A stretch of DNA of 64,000 nt, taken from assembly GCA_009767595.1 (NCBI GenBank), contig VSDK01004402.1, positions 157,305 through 221,304 of the forward strand, in the 5' to 3' direction. Position 1 is the first letter of the stretch, and the number at the start of each line of letters is the position of its first letter. This DNA comes from Symbiodinium kawagutii (Eukaryota > Sar > Dinophyceae > Suessiales > Symbiodiniaceae). This document shows positions 61,008 to 64,000 of this stretch, one piece after another. A program made the translations under genes and the position numbers. The notes below the pieces were generated by a model, which saw only the letters and a program-made list of their open reading frames with translations, was not told the origin of the DNA and ran no database searches.

Positions 61008-61168
61008 CAGTTTATCCGCCCATAAACTGGGCAGTTTATCCCCTCATAAACTGGCATCTTGCCTTTTTAGAATGTATCAGTTTATCCACCCATAAACTGG
61101 CAGTTTATCCGCCCATAAACTGGAGTTTATTGACCCATAAACTGGAGTTTATCCGCTCATACACGGGC
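61008..61168. repeat. palindromic repeat, about 6 copies
   Basis: Repeated hairpin unit CAGTTTAT-CCGCCC-ATAAACTG with perfect 8-bp arms, in copies separated by 0-30 nt. The last copies are degenerate. Such palindrome arrays fit a replication origin, recombination site or element terminus; the function is not shown. Confidence 0.8.
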
Positions 61169-61190
61169 AAAATATCTACAATGAAAAAAC

Positions 61191-61219
61191 TATGCCATAA
61201 TTTCAGCAACTATGGCATA
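61191..61219 (-). terminator. stem-loop after the GIY-YIG gene
   Basis: A perfect inverted repeat TATGCCATA / TATGGCATA with an 11-nt loop, about 25 nt beyond the stop codon of the nuclease gene. Confidence 0.5.
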
Positions 61220-61244
61220 ATCTTTTCAAATAAGAATGTCTTCA

Positions 61245-62123
61245 TCATTGACCCCCTTTTTTCCCCATTCTGCGTTGCTTTTGTCTTTCTAATATTTGTT
61301 CTCTGTTCTTTTGATAGTATTGTTTCTTCCTTTCTGCTTCTTTTTCTTTATTTTGTTGTTGCCATGTTTTGTTTTTTTCATCCATTCTTTCTTTATTATT
61401 TTGGTAGTATTGTCTTTTGCGTTCTGCTATTTTGTCTCTATTGCGTTCATGGTATCCTTGTTGGTATTTTTTAATTCTTTCATCAATTCTTTCTTTATTG
61501 TTTTGGTAGTATTCTTGTTTGCGTTCTGCTATCTTATCTTTGTTATTTTCCCTGTATGCTTTATCTTTCTCTGCTATTTTCTCTTTATTTTGTTGGTAGT
61601 ATTCTTTCCTTTTGAGTAGAATTTGTTCTTTGTTGTTTTGGTAATATTGGCGGTCTCGTTCTGCCACTTCTTCTTTGTGTGAAAGGTAGTGCTGGTGTCT
61701 TCTTTCTTTTATTTGGGTCTTGTTCTTTTCATTATATTCTTTGCTATGTTCCAATCGTGATTGCCTGTTCTCATCATAATATTCCTTCCAGTTTCTACCA
61801 CTCACTATTTTATTCAACTTGCTCTGATACTCTCTTATTTTTTCGCCTTCCTTTTTCAGCAATTCACCTCTTGTTTGGCAGGGATAATGTTCAATGAGTT
61901 CAATGTAAAAGGCATCTTTGCCCAGTTCAGACATTGCTTGGTATAGTTTGTAGTGTTGCGCGCTCTTCTTGTTTATCCCATTCCTATGTTCTGCCATTCT
62001 TTGCGCTAATGTTTGGCAAGTGCTCCCGATATAAGTCAATTCATTAATTGAATTTCTAATAATGTAAATTTTGCCATTGCTGTAGTCCTTTTGTTTCCGG
62101 TTTTTTGCTCCTTCTACTGACAT
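61245..62123 (-). CDS. GIY-YIG endonuclease-like protein with YYQNNKE repeats
   Basis: 292 residues. Residues about 17-110 form a GIY-YIG nuclease domain: GKIYIIR at 17-23, YIGST at 31-35, the conserved Arg 42 and His 46, and a candidate metal-binding Glu near 92-94. From about residue 115 to 285 the protein is a highly charged repeat of roughly 22 residues built on YYQNNKEKIAERK, probably one long helix or coiled coil. GIY-YIG domains followed by such repeats are known from giant viruses, virophages and Polinton-like viruses, where they may act as homing-type or recombination nucleases. The role here is inferred. The start is supported by an ATCTAAAGA motif 32 nt upstream; a stem-loop follows the stop by about 25 nt. 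Confidence 0.85.
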   Translation of the reverse strand: MSVEGAKNRKQKDYSNGKIYIIRNSINELTYIGSTCQTLAQRMAEHRNGINKKSAQHYKLYQAMSELGKDAFYIELIEHYPCQTRGELLKKEGEKIREYQSKLNKIVSGRNWKEYYDENRQSRLEHSKEYNEKNKTQIKERRHQHYLSHKEEVAERDRQYYQNNKEQILLKRKEYYQQNKEKIAEKDKAYRENNKDKIAERKQEYYQNNKERIDERIKKYQQGYHERNRDKIAERKRQYYQNNKERMDEKNKTWQQQNKEKEAERKKQYYQKNREQILERQKQRRMGKKGGQ

Positions 62124-62155
62124 GCTGTTTTCTATTGATTATTATTGTTCATATC

Positions 62156-62164
62156 TCTTTAGAT
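62156..62164 (-). promoter_or_regulatory. ATCTAAAGA promoter motif before the GIY-YIG gene
   Basis: Read on the minus strand this is ATCTAAAGA, 32 nt before the ATG at 62123. Confidence 0.65.
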
Positions 62165-62167
62165 GGG

Positions 62168-62208
62168 TTTAAATACCTAAAAAATAATTATACCAATATA
62201 GGTTTAAA
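62168..62208 (-). terminator. imperfect stem-loop after the small charged gene
   Basis: TTTAAATACCTA pairs with TAGGTTTAAA apart from a 2-nt bulge, about 15 nt past the stop codon. It lies immediately beside the promoter motif of the GIY-YIG gene, so gene end and next promoter are packed within about 70 nt. Confidence 0.4.
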
Positions 62209-62223
62209 TTGGCATAATGATTT

Positions 62224-62493
62224 TCAAACAATAATCATTGCTTCATTAAAATCTTTTCTATACTTCCTGTTGTAGTTTCTTTCCGGTGGTGGTTCATCGC
62301 TATTTTCTTGTTCTAGTCGTTTTTGTTCTTCTTTTTCTGCTTTTTTCTTCTGATAGTATCTGCGCTTACTCTCTTTTCTGTTTTCTCTCATTTCTGGATT
62401 GTCCCTTGTCCTATAGTAATACAGTCTTTGATAAAGCGCCATTTGTTCCTTAATCTCGTCCAATGTTAAATCCTCTGGTTTTTTTGATGACAT
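62224..62493 (-). CDS. small charged protein, unknown function
   Basis: 89 residues, very rich in Lys, Arg, Glu and Tyr. The middle stretch RKESKRRYYQKKKAEKEEQK resembles the repeat tail of the neighbouring GIY-YIG protein. There is no membrane segment or recognisable domain. It could be a DNA-binding or scaffold protein, but I cannot assign it. An ATCTAAAGA motif lies 30 nt before the ATG, and an imperfect stem-loop follows 15 nt after the stop. It is transcribed towards the nuclease gene and divergently from the polymerase. Confidence 0.65.
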   Translation of the reverse strand: MSSKKPEDLTLDEIKEQMALYQRLYYYRTRDNPEMRENRKESKRRYYQKKKAEKEEQKRLEQENSDEPPPERNYNRKYRKDFNEAMIIV

Positions 62494-62523
62494 TATTATT
62501 AATATAAACTATATATATTTATT

Positions 62524-62532
62524 TCTTTAGAT
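62524..62532 (-). promoter_or_regulatory. ATCTAAAGA promoter motif before the small charged gene
   Basis: Read on the minus strand this is ATCTAAAGA, 30 nt before the ATG at 62493, with AT-rich flanks. Confidence 0.65.
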
Positions 62533-62592
62533 ATATTTCAGTCAAAAGAATATTTAAGTTTTTCTGTAATGATGGGATTTAGTGCCTTAGAT

Positions 62593-62601
62593 ATCTAAAG
62601 A
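62593..62601 (+). promoter_or_regulatory. ATCTAAAGA promoter motif before polB
   Basis: The motif ATCTAAAGA is followed by an AT-only spacer of 29 nt before the polymerase ATG. It sits in a near-palindrome (CTTAGATATCTAAAG). The same 9-mer occurs at matching distance before two other genes of the block. Its core TCTA in AT-rich DNA resembles the late promoter described for Cafeteria roenbergensis virus and its virophage mavirus. Confidence 0.65.
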
Positions 62602-62630
62602 CATATTTCTATTAATATGTAATATATGTT

Positions 62631-64000
62631 ATGATTAAAAAGTCTATAAAACGAAATATTGATGCTATAAAAAACCTACGAGATACTAAAGCAGGAAAAG
62701 TTCCTAATAACATCATGGCAAAAATTAATAATGTCGTTGAGTTGTTTGAGCAAAGAAGGATTATACAAAGGGCAACCGCAGAAAACTTAATCAACAGCAT
62801 TTCAATCAACAATGCCAAGAAAAGAGCAAGGGCATTAGAAGAATATGAAAATAAAATTGAACAGTATGAAGCATCACAACCAGCAGGTGAGCGCATGGCA
62901 CAGAGAGCATCAAAAGCAAGAGAAGGCAAAACAGTAAAACATGTAAGAATAAGATTAAGAGAAAAAACTAAAGCATCGGCAGTATCAAGGATGATAAAAG
63001 TAGCAAAACAAAGAGGGATAGGCAACCGTAAGATATATACAGTTGAATTCATGCTTTACTCAATGGAACCCATAGGTGCCATAGTAAGGGGTAAGAAAAT
63101 CAACAATCTAATCTATTATCCAATGTTTGAACGAGGCAGACCTAGACAAGCAAGTATAAAGGCCGGTGAGTTCATTGAAACACTGGCTAACAGAACAGTG
63201 ACTAAACAACAAGAAAAACCCATGTTTAAGAAACTAATGATGTTTTTAAAAACCGATGGTGGTTTAAAAGATGCCATGCCGGACATGTTAGATTATGTAG
63301 ATGCCATCCAGATAACTAAGGTTGAAAAAACGGATGATGACGGCAGACCATACAATTTAGAAGATGAGGGGTTAAGAGAAACAGCAAACTTAAGTATCTA
63401 CAACTATTATCATGAAACCCTAGTAGATGTTGAGAAAGAAACCGTAAAAGAAGCAATACAACATAACAATCTAAACGAGAATGAGTGTTGGATAAATGAA
63501 CTACTTAAAACCTATGAAGGGACTGAACTAATGAGAGAGAAGAGAGGAAAATTAGCAAAAACATTATCAAGAAATAAAATACTAGAACTACTAAATAGGA
63601 CTGAAGATGACATACATGAATATGGCATATCAATTAATCAAATGGAAAAGGTCTTTAAATTCTTTAACATCCCAGTTAAACTATACAACTTTCAGTGCCA
63701 GTTGATATATAGGTTTGAACCTAATAACTACAAGCATGGTCATAAGATGAAAATTTTCGTAGCTTTAATTAAAAACAATCATGTATATCCAATCAATGCC
63801 AATCAGGATAGGTTATGCCAGTTGAAAAGGGATGAGGATGTTTGCGCTAGAGCATCCAGTAACTTTATACTCACTAACAAGACTGAAGCACCAAAATTCA
63901 AAATGTTTAGTCATATAGATGAGTTGCTAAAAATGACTGAGCATGAAGAATACTATCTAATTCATAAAGATAATAATATGAATGAGGTATTATTTCAATT
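62631..64000 (+). CDS. polB: family-B DNA polymerase, N-terminal 456 residues (runs off window)
   Basis: The frame opens at ATG 62631 and stays open for 456 codons to the window edge. The first 280 residues are a Lys/Glu-rich region. From about residue 284 the protein shows NECWIN, then near residues 341-390 the pattern VFKFFNIPVKLYNF, LIYRFEP, KMKIFVALIKNNHVYPIN. I recognise this order from the region before the exonuclease domain in family-B polymerases of Polinton-like viruses, virophages, Polintons and related linear elements. The exonuclease and polymerase motifs themselves lie beyond 64000, so activity cannot be judged. The start is supported by an ATCTAAAGA promoter motif 29 nt upstream. 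It is divergent from the small gene at 62224-62493 with a 137-nt shared intergenic region. An open frame on the other strand (62612-63052) is its shadow. Confidence 0.72.
   Translation, partial: MIKKSIKRNIDAIKNLRDTKAGKVPNNIMAKINNVVELFEQRRIIQRATAENLINSISINNAKKRARALEEYENKIEQYEASQPAGERMAQRASKAREGKTVKHVRIRLREKTKASAVSRMIKVAKQRGIGNRKIYTVEFMLYSMEPIGAIVRGKKINNLIYYPMFERGRPRQASIKAGEFIETLANRTVTKQQEKPMFKKLMMFLKTDGGLKDAMPDMLDYVDAIQITKVEKTDDDGRPYNLEDEGLRETANLSIYNYYHETLVDVEKETVKEAIQHNNLNENECWINELLKTYEGTELMREKRGKLAKTLSRNKILELLNRTEDDIHEYGISINQMEKVFKFFNIPVKLYNFQCQLIYRFEPNNYKHGHKMKIFVALIKNNHVYPINANQDRLCQLKRDEDVCARASSNFILTNKTEAPKFKMFSHIDELLKMTEHEEYYLIHKDNNMNEVLFQ

Larger units (their letters stand above)
60100..64000. 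mobile_element. AT-rich virus-like insertion (Polinton-like virus/virophage type), left part
   Basis: Composition changes abruptly from host-like CCAT-rich DNA (to about 60,050) to compact AT-rich DNA with tightly packed intronless genes. It contains a zinc-finger gene, a GIY-YIG nuclease, a small charged protein and a family-B DNA polymerase with the N-terminal pattern of Polinton-like viruses, virophages and related elements. A shared promoter motif and 3' stem-loops also look viral. It sits downstream of mqo exon 23, where the remaining mqo coding sequence should follow, so it probably lies in an mqo intron. The left boundary is only approximate (60,050-60,130), and no terminal inverted repeat or target duplication can be tested because the right end is outside the window. 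Giant-virus DNA or a linear plasmid are alternatives. Confidence 0.8.

Noticed and set aside
61296..61946. Phe/Leu-rich plus-strand open frames that look like membrane proteins
   Set aside because: They are the complement of the Lys/Asn/Gln-rich repeat tail of the GIY-YIG gene.
62612..63052. 146-codon hydrophobic open frame on the minus strand
   Set aside because: It is fully antisense to the polymerase frame and has no promoter motif; it is a shadow of AT-rich coding DNA.
1..64000. CRISPR array, rRNA or tRNA genes
   Set aside because: No spaced identical repeats with unique spacers of CRISPR type were seen, and no convincing rRNA or tRNA sequence was found by eye; a tRNA scan was not possible.

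Overview
The window looks like nuclear DNA of a dinoflagellate that carries a viral insertion at its right end. Three observations point to a dinoflagellate. A gene can be reassembled here whose introns use GT, GC and GA donors with AG acceptors, usually AG|G. Gene density is very low, with exons of 23-100 nt lost in long introns full of short TGATGG / CCATCA repeats. A TTTAGGG-type tract is present. The assembly has a 29-N gap at 49117-49145.

Region 1 (1-40,000): repeat-dominated DNA with scattered GC-rich, coding-like islands. Some are bounded by plausible splice sites, for example 6939-6983, 10249-10327, 14643-14682, 25185-25284, 26440-26517 and 33625-33689. I could not assign them to a known protein. 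The longest open frame is 13541-14176 (211 codons, unrecognised). Between the islands lie MITE-like elements of two families with related terminal inverted repeats, microsatellites, minisatellites and foldbacks.

Region 2 (40,081-59,804): one recognisable host gene on the plus strand, malate:quinone oxidoreductase (mqo). It is spread over 23 exons in 19.7 kb. All 22 junctions keep frame, so the gene looks intact. It lacks only its N-terminal exon(s), which I could not locate, and its last C-terminal part.

Region 3 (about 60,100-64,000): an abruptly AT-rich block of virus-like genes, inserted where the downstream intron or last exons of mqo should be. It holds a zinc-finger protein, a GIY-YIG nuclease with a coiled repeat tail, a small charged protein, and the first 456 residues of a family-B DNA polymerase of the Polinton-like virus/virophage type. 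The last runs off the window. Three of the genes share an ATCTAAAGA motif 29-32 nt before the start codon, and the three minus-strand genes end in stem-loops. This suggests a virus-like transcription system in an element lodged inside a host metabolic gene. Left of the nuclease gene are three blocks of short tandem or palindromic repeats.

The host gene serves mitochondrial malate oxidation. The viral block is functionally unrelated and extends beyond the window, so its right end, termini and remaining gene set (capsid, packaging ATPase, integrase) cannot be judged here.
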